Origin: Lachnospiraceae bacterium
GTDB lineage: Bacteria > Bacillota > Clostridia > Lachnospirales > Lachnospiraceae
Length of the DNA stretch: 64,000 bases
Direction: 5' to 3'
Assembly (NCBI GenBank): GCA_025758065.1
Contig: CP107199.1
Span: 1,957,501-2,021,500, forward strand
Part shown: one piece after another, positions 1 through 9,957 of the stretch
How the letters are laid out: the number at the start of each line of letters is the position of its first letter
Numbering within the stretch: the stretch's first letter is position 1
Notes under the pieces: model-generated
What the model saw: the letters and a program-made list of their open reading frames with translations, nothing else
What the model was told of the DNA's origin: nothing
The model's database searches: none
Translations under genes and position numbers: made by a program

Positions 1-1760
<1,760 letters not shown>

Positions 1761-1970
1761 AAAAGGTCTGAGAGAGCGACGCAAGATTTGCGGAGGAAGC
1801 CGTTGAAAGCTTGCTTTCATAAGGCTGGATCCGAAAAGCTTCAGTCATTGGCGAAGCCAATGACATGTATAAAACCGTCAGGTTTTATGAATGAGTCGCT
1901 AAGTTGTGGAAAAAAAGTTGCAGGTATTCGGTAGTTCAATATGTGGTTTTGAAGGTATGTATAGATTTAA
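1761..1970 (+). other. 23S 3' spacer without a recognisable 5S gene
   Basis: This 210-base transcribed spacer lies between the 23S end and a terminator. It holds a perfect hairpin (TCATTGGC gaa GCCAATGA, 1844-1862) and a short AAAACC/GGTTTT stem just after. I see no 5S rRNA signature and no tRNA in it, so the usual 16S-23S-5S order is not completed here; the 5S may sit elsewhere. Confidence 0.55.
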
Positions 1971-1971
1971 G

Positions 1972-2006
1972 GGAACCGTCGGTTAGTATCTGATGGTTCC
2001 TTTTTT
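1972..2006 (+). terminator. Intrinsic terminator of the rRNA operon
   Basis: GGAACCGTC pairs with GATGGTTCC (one G-T pair) and is followed by six T residues at 2001-2006. It is placed to end the rRNA transcript. Confidence 0.85.
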
Positions 2007-2022
2007 GTCTATAAACATACTA

Positions 2023-2183
2023 GTATATCGTTTTCGAAATGACTATACCATTCGCTTGTCTGCGAACCTGATTGCACAGTCCTAAAAGCCTCAGCGTAGC
2101 CCGCTATGCCTGCGTTTTTAGAACCGCACACTCAAATCCGCATTCTCCGCAGTTAGTATACAGTTATTTACGAAACGATGTAC
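2023..2183. mobile_element. MITE-like element, copy 1 (TA-flanked, 161 bp)
   Basis: The element starts with GTATATCGTTTTCGAAAT and ends with the near-reverse complement ATTTACGAAACGATGTAC. It is flanked on both sides by TA (2021-2022 and 2184-2185). The interior is closely similar to the element at 62598-62756, which interrupts a gene and so defines the ends. It carries no ORF of note. Length, terminal inverted repeats and TA flanks match a non-autonomous Tc1/mariner- or IS630-mobilised element; no such transposase is visible in the window. Confidence 0.8.
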
Positions 2184-2228
2184 TAAAAGGTATATAGATC
2201 ACTAATTGGTTGTATACTGGAAATACTA

Positions 2229-2250
2229 TTCCCTGTTATGTTACAGGGAA
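2229..2250 (+). promoter_or_regulatory. Inverted repeat in the leader of the YfcC gene
   Basis: TTCCCTGT tatgtt ACAGGGAA is a perfect 8-bp dyad about 70 bases before the transporter start. It has no T-run after it, so an operator or a leader hairpin fits better than a terminator. The binding factor is unknown. Confidence 0.4.
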
Positions 2251-2317
2251 GGGGAGTTTCAAAGAGAAAAATACCTGGAGTACACTCTCCTGTGCTTAGG
2301 TAGGATTGGAGGAAATA

Positions 2318-3829
2318 ATGGAGAAGAAAAAGTTTCAGATGCCTCATACTTATATCATCATTTTTGGGGTTATCCTGGTAGCCGCATTGCTGACCTGTTT
2401 CATTCCGTTAGGAAAGTATGATACAAAAGAGATCACCTATACAGTTAATGGGTCAGAAAAAACAAGAACTGTTGTAGATCCGGACAGTTTCCAGTATATT
2501 CTGGATGAGGACGGCAACAAAGTGACACAGGCGGCACCGCTTTTTGGTACAGAAGATTTTGGCGGCCGCGGTGGTATAGTCAATTATGTATTTGAAGGTA
2601 TGACTGCGGGAAGCAGAGGAGGCGGAGCAGTTGCTATTATCGCGTTCACTCTGGTAGTTGGCGGAGCTTTTGGTATTGTTCTCAGAACCGGAGCAGTTGA
2701 AAGTGGTATTATGCGTGTTATCAGCCTGACAAACGGTAAAGAGATCATCCTGATCCCGATTCTGATCACACTGTTTTCACTGGGTGGTGCTGTATTTGGA
2801 ATGGGTGAAGAGGCAATTCCGTTTGTTATGATCCTGGTTCCTATGTTTATTGCTATGGGATATGACGCAGTTGTAGGCATCATGTGTAGTTATGTAGCAA
2901 CACAGGTTGGTTTTGGCAGTTCCTGGCAGAATCCTTTTGGACTGGCAGTTGCCCAGGGCATTGCAGGTATCCCTGTTATGTCAGGTGCATGGTTTCGTAT
3001 TCCATTATGGATCTTCTTTACTGTTTTAACCATTGTATTTACCATGCGCTATGCAGTAAAGATTAAAAAGAATCCAACCATGTCTGTTGCATATGAATCT
3101 GATCGTGAATACAGAGAAGATTTTAAAAATAATAAAAATGAAGATAAACCATTTACTTTAGGCCATAAACTGGTTCTTATAGATATCCTTGTATGTGTTA
3201 TCTGGACGGTTTGGGGCGTTGTAAAAAACGGTTATTATATTCCTGAGATTGCTTCACAGTTCTTTGTAATGGGGTTGGTTGCAGGTATTATTGGACTGAT
3301 CTTCCGTTTAAATGATATGCACTTAAATGATATTCCAGCTTCCTTTAATCAGGGTGCAGCTGACCTGTTAGGTGCAGCAATGTGCATAGGTATGGCACAG
3401 GGTATCATTATTATCTTAGGTGGAACAGATGCTTCTTCCGGAACTGTATTAAACACCATTCTCCACAGTATCAGTGGTGCAATGCAGGATCTCCCTCCAG
3501 TTGTTTCAGCATGGTTTATGTATGTATTCCAGTCTGTATTTAACTTCTTTGTTGTATCTGGTTCCGGACAGGCAGCTCTTACTATGCCGATCATGGCACC
3601 TTTAGCTGATCTGGTAGGTGTAGAACGTCAGATAGCAGTTCTTGCGTTCCAGCTGGGTGATGCATTTACAAACTTTATCGTACCTACTTCCGGCTGTCTG
3701 TTAGGCGCACTGGCTGCAGCAAAACTGGAGTGGGGGAGTTGGGCAAAGTTCCAGATCAAGTTCCAGGCAGTCCTGGTTGTATTTGCTTCCCTGGCAGTGG
3801 TCCTTGGCGTTGTCATCGGACTGTCATAA
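2318..3829 (+). CDS. YfcC/DcuC-family membrane transporter
   Basis: A 503-residue polytopic membrane protein with about a dozen hydrophobic segments and the YfcC opening (basic residues, then PHTYIIIFGVIL). Members of the family (DcuC/AbgT-like, Pfam C4-dicarboxylate anaerobic carrier group) are predicted secondary carriers for dicarboxylates, amino acids or small peptides; the substrate cannot be read from sequence. The ATG at 2318 is chosen because GGAGG lies 7-8 bases upstream; an in-frame TTG at 2306 overlaps that SD and is unlikely. A soluble charged loop (about residues 255-285) splits the two halves, as in relatives. The gene stands alone downstream of the rRNA terminator and the MITE, 126 bases before a cyclic-di-AMP receptor-like gene. 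Confidence 0.85.
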   Translation: MEKKKFQMPHTYIIIFGVILVAALLTCFIPLGKYDTKEITYTVNGSEKTRTVVDPDSFQYILDEDGNKVTQAAPLFGTEDFGGRGGIVNYVFEGMTAGSRGGGAVAIIAFTLVVGGAFGIVLRTGAVESGIMRVISLTNGKEIILIPILITLFSLGGAVFGMGEEAIPFVMILVPMFIAMGYDAVVGIMCSYVATQVGFGSSWQNPFGLAVAQGIAGIPVMSGAWFRIPLWIFFTVLTIVFTMRYAVKIKKNPTMSVAYESDREYREDFKNNKNEDKPFTLGHKLVLIDILVCVIWTVWGVVKNGYYIPEIASQFFVMGLVAGIIGLIFRLNDMHLNDIPASFNQGAADLLGAAMCIGMAQGIIIILGGTDASSGTVLNTILHSISGAMQDLPPVVSAWFMYVFQSVFNFFVVSGSGQAALTMPIMAPLADLVGVERQIAVLAFQLGDAFTNFIVPTSGCLLGALAAAKLEWGSWAKFQIKFQAVLVVFASLAVVLGVVIGLS

Positions 3830-3955
3830 TGTTACAGTTCAACTGTGACGTCATAATTGCCATAACAAAAGCTTAACTTGCTTATCCATTTTGTCAGGAT
3901 TATAATGTTCCTCAAACGTCTGTGAGATAACAGGGTGTGAAAGGAGTGCAGCAAA

Positions 3956-4276
3956 ATGGAATTAATGATCATTATCGTTCAGGAACCGGATTATCCAAAG
4001 CTTTCAGGTACTTTTATCCATAATCGTGTAATGGCAACGAAGTTCAGTACAGAGGGATTGTATCTGAATAAGAAAAATATTACATTAATGGTATGCATTG
4101 AAAAAGAGAGAGAAGAGGAAATCCTAAATTATATCCGTCAAAGCTGTACAGAACGAATGGAAGAACGTCAGGTCTGTGAATATAATGGAATGACTATGGT
4201 AGACATTACCAAAGGTGTAAAAGTAGGCGGTGCCATTGTATTTTTTCTGGATGTTGACCGGATGATGAAGTTTTAA
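3956..4276 (+). CDS. Cyclic-di-AMP receptor-like protein (DarA/DUF970 family)
   Basis: A 106-residue PII-like protein. It shows the family outline: MxLMIIIVQ.PD start, a KFSTEGLYL.KKNITLMVCIE.E segment, and the C-terminal KVGGAIVFFLDVDRMMKF that matches the conserved VGGATVFVLDVD.F.KF tail. The family forms trimers that bind c-di-AMP in Firmicutes; its downstream partner is usually unknown. The SD AAGGAG sits 10 bases before the ATG, and a clear terminator follows. The fold assignment is firm; that it binds c-di-AMP here is inferred from the family. Confidence 0.85.
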   Translation: MELMIIIVQEPDYPKLSGTFIHNRVMATKFSTEGLYLNKKNITLMVCIEKEREEEILNYIRQSCTERMEERQVCEYNGMTMVDITKGVKVGGAIVFFLDVDRMMKF

Positions 4277-4297
4277 ATTTATAAATAGATATAAAGA

Positions 4298-4336
4298 AAT
4301 CCATTTTGCAAGAATGTTGCAGGGTGGATTTTTTTT
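4298..4336 (+). terminator. Intrinsic terminator after the c-di-AMP receptor gene
   Basis: AATCCATTTTGCAA pairs with TTGCAGGGTGGATT (three G-T pairs) and runs into eight T residues. Confidence 0.8.
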
Positions 4337-4542
4337 GCGATGTTTGCTGCCGTTTGCTTCATTCGCAGCCCAAAGTTTCTTTGCTCTATTATCTGTTGCC
4401 CCAGACAGGCTGTTCGTTAATGCTGCAAGAAAAACAAATGTCGCCTTTGGTGCTGCTTGTTTTTATTTTTTACTTATTATATAATAGATACAGTTAAAAG
4501 GTTGTAAAAACAACAAAATCACAAGTGATGAGGAAAAAACAC

Positions 4543-5208
4543 ATGGAAGAAGCATTAAGCTGTATTGGACGGATGCCTATTTTTAATGGGATTGAGGAAG
4601 AGGAATTATATACATTGATCAAATGCTGCGATGGACAGATGGCGATGTTTGAAAACGATCAGTGGATTTTTCAGGCAGGAGAAGAGCTGGGGTATATCAT
4701 GGTAGTTTTAAAGGGACGACTGGCAGTTGTTCAGGAAGATTTCTGGCATCAGCAAAAAGAGGTGATCTATATTATGCCGGGAGAGATATTTGGTGAAAAT
4801 TATGCCAGTGCAGGTAATAAAACACTGCCTGTAAGCATCAAAGCAGCAGAAAAAAGTGAGGTACTGTTTTTAGATTACAAGCGTTCTCTTACCTTCTGTA
4901 CCATGGCATGTCCATTTCACAGCATGATGGTCCATAACCTGATCAGTATCATGAGTACAAACAAAGGCCGCGCAGAGGAAAAATTAGAACATATATCCCA
5001 GAAAACAACCAGAGATAAACTACGATCCTATTTATCCTGTAGAGCTTTACAGGAAGGCAGCGGCAGTTTCGATATTCCATATAACCGCCAGGAGCTGGCT
5101 GACTACCTGGGTGTAGACCGCAGCGCCATGTCCAGTGAGCTTGGAAAGATGAAAGCAGATGGGATCCTGGAATTTAAGAAAAACCATTTTACATTAAAAA
5201 GATATTGA
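4543..5208 (+). CDS. Crp/Fnr-family transcriptional regulator
   Basis: A 221-residue protein with an N-terminal cyclic-nucleotide-binding-like beta-barrel (about residues 10-125; jelly-roll glycines and MPGEIFGENY) and a C-terminal winged HTH of the Crp type (NRQELADYLGVDRSAMSSELGKMKADGIL, about residues 175-205). The ATG at 4543 has GAGG about 9 bases upstream; GTG 4525 and ATG 4528 in the same frame overlap that SD. Relatives in anaerobic Firmicutes sense redox, CO or small effectors; the effector is not evident. It is monocistronic and ends at a strong shared terminator facing argG. Confidence 0.85.
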   Translation: MEEALSCIGRMPIFNGIEEEELYTLIKCCDGQMAMFENDQWIFQAGEELGYIMVVLKGRLAVVQEDFWHQQKEVIYIMPGEIFGENYASAGNKTLPVSIKAAEKSEVLFLDYKRSLTFCTMACPFHSMMVHNLISIMSTNKGRAEEKLEHISQKTTRDKLRSYLSCRALQEGSGSFDIPYNRQELADYLGVDRSAMSSELGKMKADGILEFKKNHFTLKRY

Positions 5209-5227
5209 CCCTGGTAGCATTAAAATA

Positions 5228-5275
5228 AAAACCCCGGAGCACGATCTTGATGATCCAATGCTCCGGGGGTTTTTA
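5228..5275. terminator. Bidirectional terminator between the Crp-family gene and argG
   Basis: AAAAACCCCGGAGC pairs with GCTCCGGGGGTTTTT, leaving a 20-base loop. A-rich and T-rich flanks on either side allow it to end both converging transcripts. Confidence 0.85.
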
Positions 5276-5320
5276 TTTCAATATCGGGTTTTATCAGGTT
5301 TTAATTTGCACTTTGCAGGA

Positions 5321-6553
5321 TTACTTCTGGTTATTCTCTTTCTTCATTTCAGCTAACTTCATAGCACGAACCTTTAATGGAAGTCCGAACAGAGTGATGA
5401 AACCGTCTGCATCATGGTGGTCGTAAAGGTCACCGGTTGTAAAGGATGCTAAGGACTCGCTGTATAAGGAGTATGGAGAAGTGGTTCCGGCTTTGATGAT
5501 GTTGCCCTTGTAAAGTTTAAACTTAACTTCACCGGTTACATATTCCTGAGTGGACTCTACGAATGCTTTTACAGCGTCGCAAAGTGGGGTGAACCATTTT
5601 CCTTCGTAAACGATCTGAGCCAGCTTGTTGCCCATATCCTTCTTAACTTCCATGGTAGCACGGTCAAGAACCAGTTCTTCCAGCTGTTTGTGGGCAGCCA
5701 TTAAAATGGTTCCGCCTGGAGTTTCATAAACGCCACGGGACTTCATACCTACTACACGGTTCTCAACGATATCTACAATACCGATACCATGCTTTCCACC
5801 CAGCTCATTTAACTTGCGGATAATATCAGAAACTTTCATCTTAACGCCGTTTACGCTGGTAGGAACACCCTTTTCAAAGGTCATAGTAACATATTCATCT
5901 TCATCTGGTGCCTGCTCTGGGGTAACACCCATAACCAGCATGTTGGAGAAGTTTGGCTCTAAGGAAGGATCTTCCAGTTCCAGACCTTCGTGGCTTACAT
6001 GCCAGATGTTGCTGTCACGGCTGTAGCTGTGGCTGTGGTCAAATGGAAGATCAATACCATGCTGCTTGCAGTATTCGATCTCATCCTCACGGGACTGCAT
6101 GGTCCATACGTCAGTCATACGCCATGGAGCGATGATCTTGATGTCTGGGGCAAGAGCTTTAATAGACAGCTCAAAACGGATCTGGTCATTTCCCTTACCG
6201 GTAGCACCGTGGCAGATGGCAACAGCGCCTTCTTTACGTGCGATGTCAACCAGTCTTTTGGCAATAGCCGGACGAGCCATGGAAGTACCTAATAAGTATT
6301 CATTTTCATAAACTGCATTTGCCTTTACACATGGCATAATGTAGTTGTCGCAGAAATCATCTACTAAATCTTCAATATATAATTTAGAAGCTCCTGACAG
6401 CTTTGCTCTCTCTTCCAGTCCCTCTAACTCTTTTCCCTGTCCACAGTCGATACAGCAGCAGACAACATCATAATTGAAGTGCTCCTTTAACCATGGAATA
6501 ATAGCGGTGGTATCCAGACCGCCTGAATATGCTAAAACTACTTTCTCTTTCAT
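5321..6553 (-). CDS. argG: Argininosuccinate synthase
   Basis: A 410-residue enzyme that joins citrulline and aspartate with ATP to give argininosuccinate, the penultimate step of arginine synthesis. The N-terminal P-loop-like pyrophosphatase motif AYSGGLDTT and the downstream GATGKGNDQIRFE and YSRDSNIWHVS blocks are typical; length is as expected. The start is the ATG at 6553 (MKEKVVLAYSGG), preceded by AGGAGGA; the open frame continues upstream without an SD. It is divergent from argC across a 327-base region with ARG-box-like sites. argF and argH are not in the window. Confidence 0.97.
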   Translation of the reverse strand: MKEKVVLAYSGGLDTTAIIPWLKEHFNYDVVCCCIDCGQGKELEGLEERAKLSGASKLYIEDLVDDFCDNYIMPCVKANAVYENEYLLGTSMARPAIAKRLVDIARKEGAVAICHGATGKGNDQIRFELSIKALAPDIKIIAPWRMTDVWTMQSREDEIEYCKQHGIDLPFDHSHSYSRDSNIWHVSHEGLELEDPSLEPNFSNMLVMGVTPEQAPDEDEYVTMTFEKGVPTSVNGVKMKVSDIIRKLNELGGKHGIGIVDIVENRVVGMKSRGVYETPGGTILMAAHKQLEELVLDRATMEVKKDMGNKLAQIVYEGKWFTPLCDAVKAFVESTQEYVTGEVKFKLYKGNIIKAGTTSPYSLYSESLASFTTGDLYDHHDADGFITLFGLPLKVRAMKLAEMKKENNQK

Positions 6554-6625
6554 AAGTACATCCTCCTGAAAATTATTTTGATGTTTGCTTTGATATTTGT
6601 CCTGATTATGTTTTGCTTGATAAGC

Positions 6626-6725
6626 TTTCATAAATATACAACACAATGCAGAAAAATGCAAGCATAAAAATAGAAAATTTAAAAAGGTATTGCATATTAT
6701 GCATTGCAGATGTATAATTATGAAA
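6626..6725. promoter_or_regulatory. Candidate ArgR operators between argG and argC
   Basis: A 15-base AT-rich motif TGTATAwTTATGAAA occurs twice in opposite orientation: at 6711-6725 on the plus strand (argC side) and at 6626-6640 on the minus strand (argG side). A palindrome TGCATATTATGCA lies at 6691-6703. These resemble ARG boxes of Firmicutes (TGAATA-type half sites). Position between divergent arginine genes supports ArgR control of both; no argR gene is in the window. Confidence 0.5.
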
Positions 6726-6880
6726 TCTTATACAGATGAAAAATATAAAACCTTATAAAAACACACTTTTCAATTAAAGAAAAAGTAACTATAATAAGGT
6801 CGCAGGCTTTCATACTGTAGTCTGCTGCAGTTTATAAAAATAATTAAATAATGGAAATATATACAGAGGAGAGTAAAGAT

Positions 6881-7921
6881 ATGATAAAAGCAGGTATTAT
6901 CGGATCTACAGGTTATGCAGGCGGAGAACTGGCAAGACTGCTGCTGCAAAGAGATGACGTAGAGATCAAATGGTATGGTTCCAGAAGTTATATCGATCAG
7001 AAATATGCTTCCATTTACCAGAACATGTTCAAGATTGTAGATGACAAATGTATGGATGATAATATGAAGGAACTGGCTGATCAGGTAGATGTAATATTTA
7101 CGGCAACTCCCCAGGGCCTTTGCTCCACACTGGTAAACGAAGAAATCCTTTCTAAAGTAAAGATCATCGACTTAAGCGCTGATTTTCGTATTAAAGATGT
7201 AGCAGTTTATGAAAAATGGTACAAACTGACTCACGGATCACCGGAATATATTAAGGAAGCTGTATATGGACTTCCGGAAGTAAACAGAGATAAAATTAAG
7301 AATGCAAGGATCATTGCAAATCCGGGATGTTTCCCCACCTGTTCCTTCTTATCTACATACCCGTTAGTGAAAGAGGGACTGATCGATCCGAACACTATTA
7401 TCATTGACGCTAAATCAGGTACTTCCGGTGCAGGCAGAAGCGCTAAAGTTGACAGTCTTTTCTGCGAGGTCAATGAAAATATCAAGGCATACGGCGTGGC
7501 TTCCCACAGACACACACCGGAGATCGAGGAGCAGCTGTCCTATGCAGCAGGAAAGCCGGTGGTCATCAGCTTTACACCTCATCTGGTTCCAATGAACAGA
7601 GGTATCCTGGTAACTGCTTATGCTTCCCTTACAAAAGAAGTGACCTGGGAAGAGGTAAGAGCTGCTTACGATAAATATTATAAAGATGAATATTTTGTAC
7701 GTGTTCTGGATAAGGATGTAGTTCCCCAGACACGCTGGGTAGAAGGAAGTAACTTTGCAGATGTAAACTTCAAGATCGACCCAAGAACTAACCGCATTGT
7801 TATGATGGGTGCAATTGACAATATGGTAAAAGGTGCTGCAGGACAGGCCATCCAGAACATGAACTTAATGTTTGGCCTTCCGGAGAATACAGGATTAAAG
7901 CAGATCCCGATGTTCCCATAA
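6881..7921 (+). CDS. argC: N-acetyl-gamma-glutamyl-phosphate reductase
   Basis: A 346-residue NADPH-dependent dehydrogenase that reduces N-acetylglutamyl phosphate to the semialdehyde. The N-terminal Rossmann motif GIIGSTGYAGGELARLL, the catalytic-cysteine segment ANPGCFPT (about residue 147) and the HRHTPEI block are all present. The start is the ATG at 6881 with AGAGGAGAG just upstream; an upstream in-frame ATG at 6851 lacks an SD. It heads a plus-strand arginine operon argC-GNAT-argJ-argB-argD. Confidence 0.97.
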   Translation: MIKAGIIGSTGYAGGELARLLLQRDDVEIKWYGSRSYIDQKYASIYQNMFKIVDDKCMDDNMKELADQVDVIFTATPQGLCSTLVNEEILSKVKIIDLSADFRIKDVAVYEKWYKLTHGSPEYIKEAVYGLPEVNRDKIKNARIIANPGCFPTCSFLSTYPLVKEGLIDPNTIIIDAKSGTSGAGRSAKVDSLFCEVNENIKAYGVASHRHTPEIEEQLSYAAGKPVVISFTPHLVPMNRGILVTAYASLTKEVTWEEVRAAYDKYYKDEYFVRVLDKDVVPQTRWVEGSNFADVNFKIDPRTNRIVMMGAIDNMVKGAAGQAIQNMNLMFGLPENTGLKQIPMFP

Positions 7922-7970
7922 ATGTGCTTTCGGGAGTACATAATAGATAAGCAGCCGGAAAGGAATAAAA

Positions 7971-8435
7971 ATGGCAGGGACAATGGATATTCTGGTTCGG
8001 GAAATGACCATGGAAGATTATGATCAGGTATATAAATTATGGACGAAGATATCAGGCTTCCGTATCAGGAGCATTGATGATTCAAGAGAAGGGGTGGAAC
8101 GCTTTTTAAAGCGGAATCCAACCACCAGCGTAGTGGCAGTCCAGAACGGGCATATCATTGGAAATATCCTTTGCGGACATGACGGACGTACCGGGTGTTT
8201 TTATCATGTATGTGTAGAAGACAGCTATCGTCATCATGGGGTCGGTTATAAAATGGTACGTGCAGCCATTAAAGCCATGCAGAAAGAGGGCGTGAGCAAG
8301 ATTTCACTGGTGGCATTTAAAGATAACCACATTGGAAATGCGTTCTGGCAGGGGATTGGCTGGACAGAACGTGAAGATTTTAACAGCTATGAGTTCATTT
8401 TAAATGAAGAAAATATTATCAGATTTGTAAAGTAA
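7971..8435 (+). CDS. GNAT-family N-acetyltransferase in the arginine operon
   Basis: A 154-residue single-domain GNAT protein. The acetyl-CoA-binding signature lies at about residues 80-95 (VEDSYRHHGVGYKMVRAAI: R/Q-x-x-G-x-G/A type) and the C-terminal region has the usual N-x-A-x-x-F/x-x-x-G-W pattern (GNAFWQGIGW). It sits 49 bases after argC and ahead of argJ, with an SD (GGAAAGGA) before the ATG. Short GNATs in this place have been proposed as N-acetylglutamate synthases in some bacteria; since bifunctional ArgJ is present, this one could top up acetylglutamate or acetylate something else. The general class is firm, the substrate is not known. Confidence 0.8.
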   Translation: MAGTMDILVREMTMEDYDQVYKLWTKISGFRIRSIDDSREGVERFLKRNPTTSVVAVQNGHIIGNILCGHDGRTGCFYHVCVEDSYRHHGVGYKMVRAAIKAMQKEGVSKISLVAFKDNHIGNAFWQGIGWTEREDFNSYEFILNEENIIRFVK

Positions 8436-8552
8436 AGAGCGCAGGGAAAAACAAGCGGCTGCGAAGCAGACATTTGTTTTTCACAAGCCTTTAACGAGCA
8501 AACAGTTTGCGATAGCAGACAGTAGAGCGCGACAGCGCGGGTTTGCGAGTTT
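8436..8552 (+). repeat. Structured intergenic repeat, copy 1
   Basis: This element fills most of the GNAT-argJ gap. It begins with an AACAAgcgGCTGC/GCAGacatTTGTT hairpin and continues with a branched fold: an outer stem GCAAAC (8498-8503)/GTTTGC (8541-8546) enclosing TGCgataGCA and GCGCgacaGCGC hairpins. A second copy at 26886-27005 keeps the inner hairpins and replaces the outer stem by a different but still complementary pair. The function is unknown; it may be a REP-like repeat or an RNA stabiliser/attenuator. Confidence 0.7.
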
Positions 8553-8572
8553 GAAAAGAAAGGAATTAAATC

Positions 8573-9808
8573 ATGAACGAAAAGATAAAAGTGATTGAAG
8601 GCGGTGTTACCGCAGCCAAGGGCTTTATGGCAGCATCTACAGCAGCAGGTATTAAATACAAAAATCGTCAGGATATGGCGATGATCTACAGTAAGCAGCC
8701 TTGTAAAAGTGCAGGAACCTTTACCACAAACCTGGTAAAAGCAGCTCCTGTAAAATGGGACAAGAACCAGGTAACAAGCGGCGCTGATGCCCAGGCAGTG
8801 ATCATCAATGCAGGTATTGCAAATGCATGTACAGGTGAAGAAGGAATGGGCTACTGTGCACAGACTGCAAAGGCTGCTGCAGAAGTCTTAGGAGTTGCAG
8901 AGAATGGTGTTTTAGTTGCTTCTACCGGTGTTATTGGTATGCAGCTTCCTATTGACAAGATCGCAGCAGGGGTAAAGACTATGGCCCCCCTTCTCGGTGA
9001 CAGCCTGGAGAAAGGTACAGAAGCATCTAAGGCCATTATGACTACAGATACAAAAAACAAGCAGGTAGCCGTACAGATCGACATGAATGGAACGATGGTT
9101 ACTATTGGTGGTATGTGCAAAGGCTCTGGAATGATCCACCCAAATATGTGTACAATGTTAAGCTTTGTTACAACTGATGCAGCCATCAGCAAGGAACTGC
9201 TTCAGGAAGCATTAAGTGAGGATATTAAAGATACTTATAACATGATCTCTGTAGATGGCGATACTTCTACCAACGATACCGTTCTCCTTTTGGCAAATGG
9301 TCTTGCAGGCAACAGGGAAATTACAGAGAAGAATGAAGATTACGCATTATTCTGTGAAGCATTAAACTACATCAACGAAACTCTGGCTAAGAAAATGGCA
9401 GGTGACGGAGAAGGCTGCACAGCATTATTTGAAGTAAAGATCATAGGTGCACAGACAAAGGATCAGGCAAAAGTTTTAGCAAAGTCTGTTATCACTTCCA
9501 GCCTGACTAAGGCAGCTATTTTCGGACATGACGCAAACTGGGGCCGTATTCTTTGTGCAATGGGCTATTCAGGGGCTCAGTTTGATCCGGAAAAGGTAGA
9601 TCTGTTCTTTGAAAGTGCAGCAGGCCATATGCAGATCATCAAAGACGGCGTTGCAGTAGATTACAGCGAAGAAGAGGCAACCAGGATCCTTTCTGAGCCG
9701 GAGGTTACTGCCATTGCAGATATAAAAATGGGTGATGCCCAGGCAACTGCGTGGGGCTGTGACCTGACCTTTGATTATGTAAAGATCAACGCAGATTACC
9801 GCTCATGA
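8573..9808 (+). CDS. argJ: Bifunctional ornithine acetyltransferase / N-acetylglutamate synthase
   Basis: A 411-residue Ntn-type enzyme that moves the acetyl group from N-acetylornithine to glutamate, making the pathway cyclic, and that may also use acetyl-CoA. The self-cleavage site KGSGMIHPNMCTMLSF is present; the nucleophile is Thr194, preceded by Cys193 where most homologues have Ala. TTDT, SVDGDTSTND and GHDANWGRI blocks are also seen. The ATG at 8573 has AAAGGAA upstream. Whether it has both activities cannot be told from sequence. Confidence 0.96.
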   Translation: MNEKIKVIEGGVTAAKGFMAASTAAGIKYKNRQDMAMIYSKQPCKSAGTFTTNLVKAAPVKWDKNQVTSGADAQAVIINAGIANACTGEEGMGYCAQTAKAAAEVLGVAENGVLVASTGVIGMQLPIDKIAAGVKTMAPLLGDSLEKGTEASKAIMTTDTKNKQVAVQIDMNGTMVTIGGMCKGSGMIHPNMCTMLSFVTTDAAISKELLQEALSEDIKDTYNMISVDGDTSTNDTVLLLANGLAGNREITEKNEDYALFCEALNYINETLAKKMAGDGEGCTALFEVKIIGAQTKDQAKVLAKSVITSSLTKAAIFGHDANWGRILCAMGYSGAQFDPEKVDLFFESAAGHMQIIKDGVAVDYSEEEATRILSEPEVTAIADIKMGDAQATAWGCDLTFDYVKINADYRS

Positions 9809-9858
9809 TCATTATCCCATAAAGACACTATAAAAATATAAAAAGCACCCCCAAAGCA

Positions 9859-9937
9859 TTCTCACAAAATCGGGCGCAACTGACAAAAAAGTGTTCTCAC
9901 AAAATCAGGCGCAGAAAGATTCCGGGAGAATATTAAA
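9859..9937 (+). repeat. Short dispersed repeat before argB, with an internal tandem duplication
   Basis: A 20-base unit TTCTCACAAAATCGGGCGCA (9859-9878) recurs with one change at 9894-9913, a 35-base period. The stretch 9877-9937 resembles 63520-63580 and, less closely, the minus strand at 22665-22715. The repeat ends just ahead of the argB ribosome-binding site (AGGAGGA, about 9944). The argJ-argB gap has no other feature that I can see. Confidence 0.6.
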
Positions 9938-9957
9938 TATATCAGGAGGAACCAGAC

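Noticed and set aside
4306..4497. 63-codon frame between the c-di-AMP receptor gene and the Crp-family gene
   Set aside because: It begins inside the terminator hairpin, has no SD, and its product (many Cys, Leu, Phe) resembles translated non-coding AT-rich sequence.
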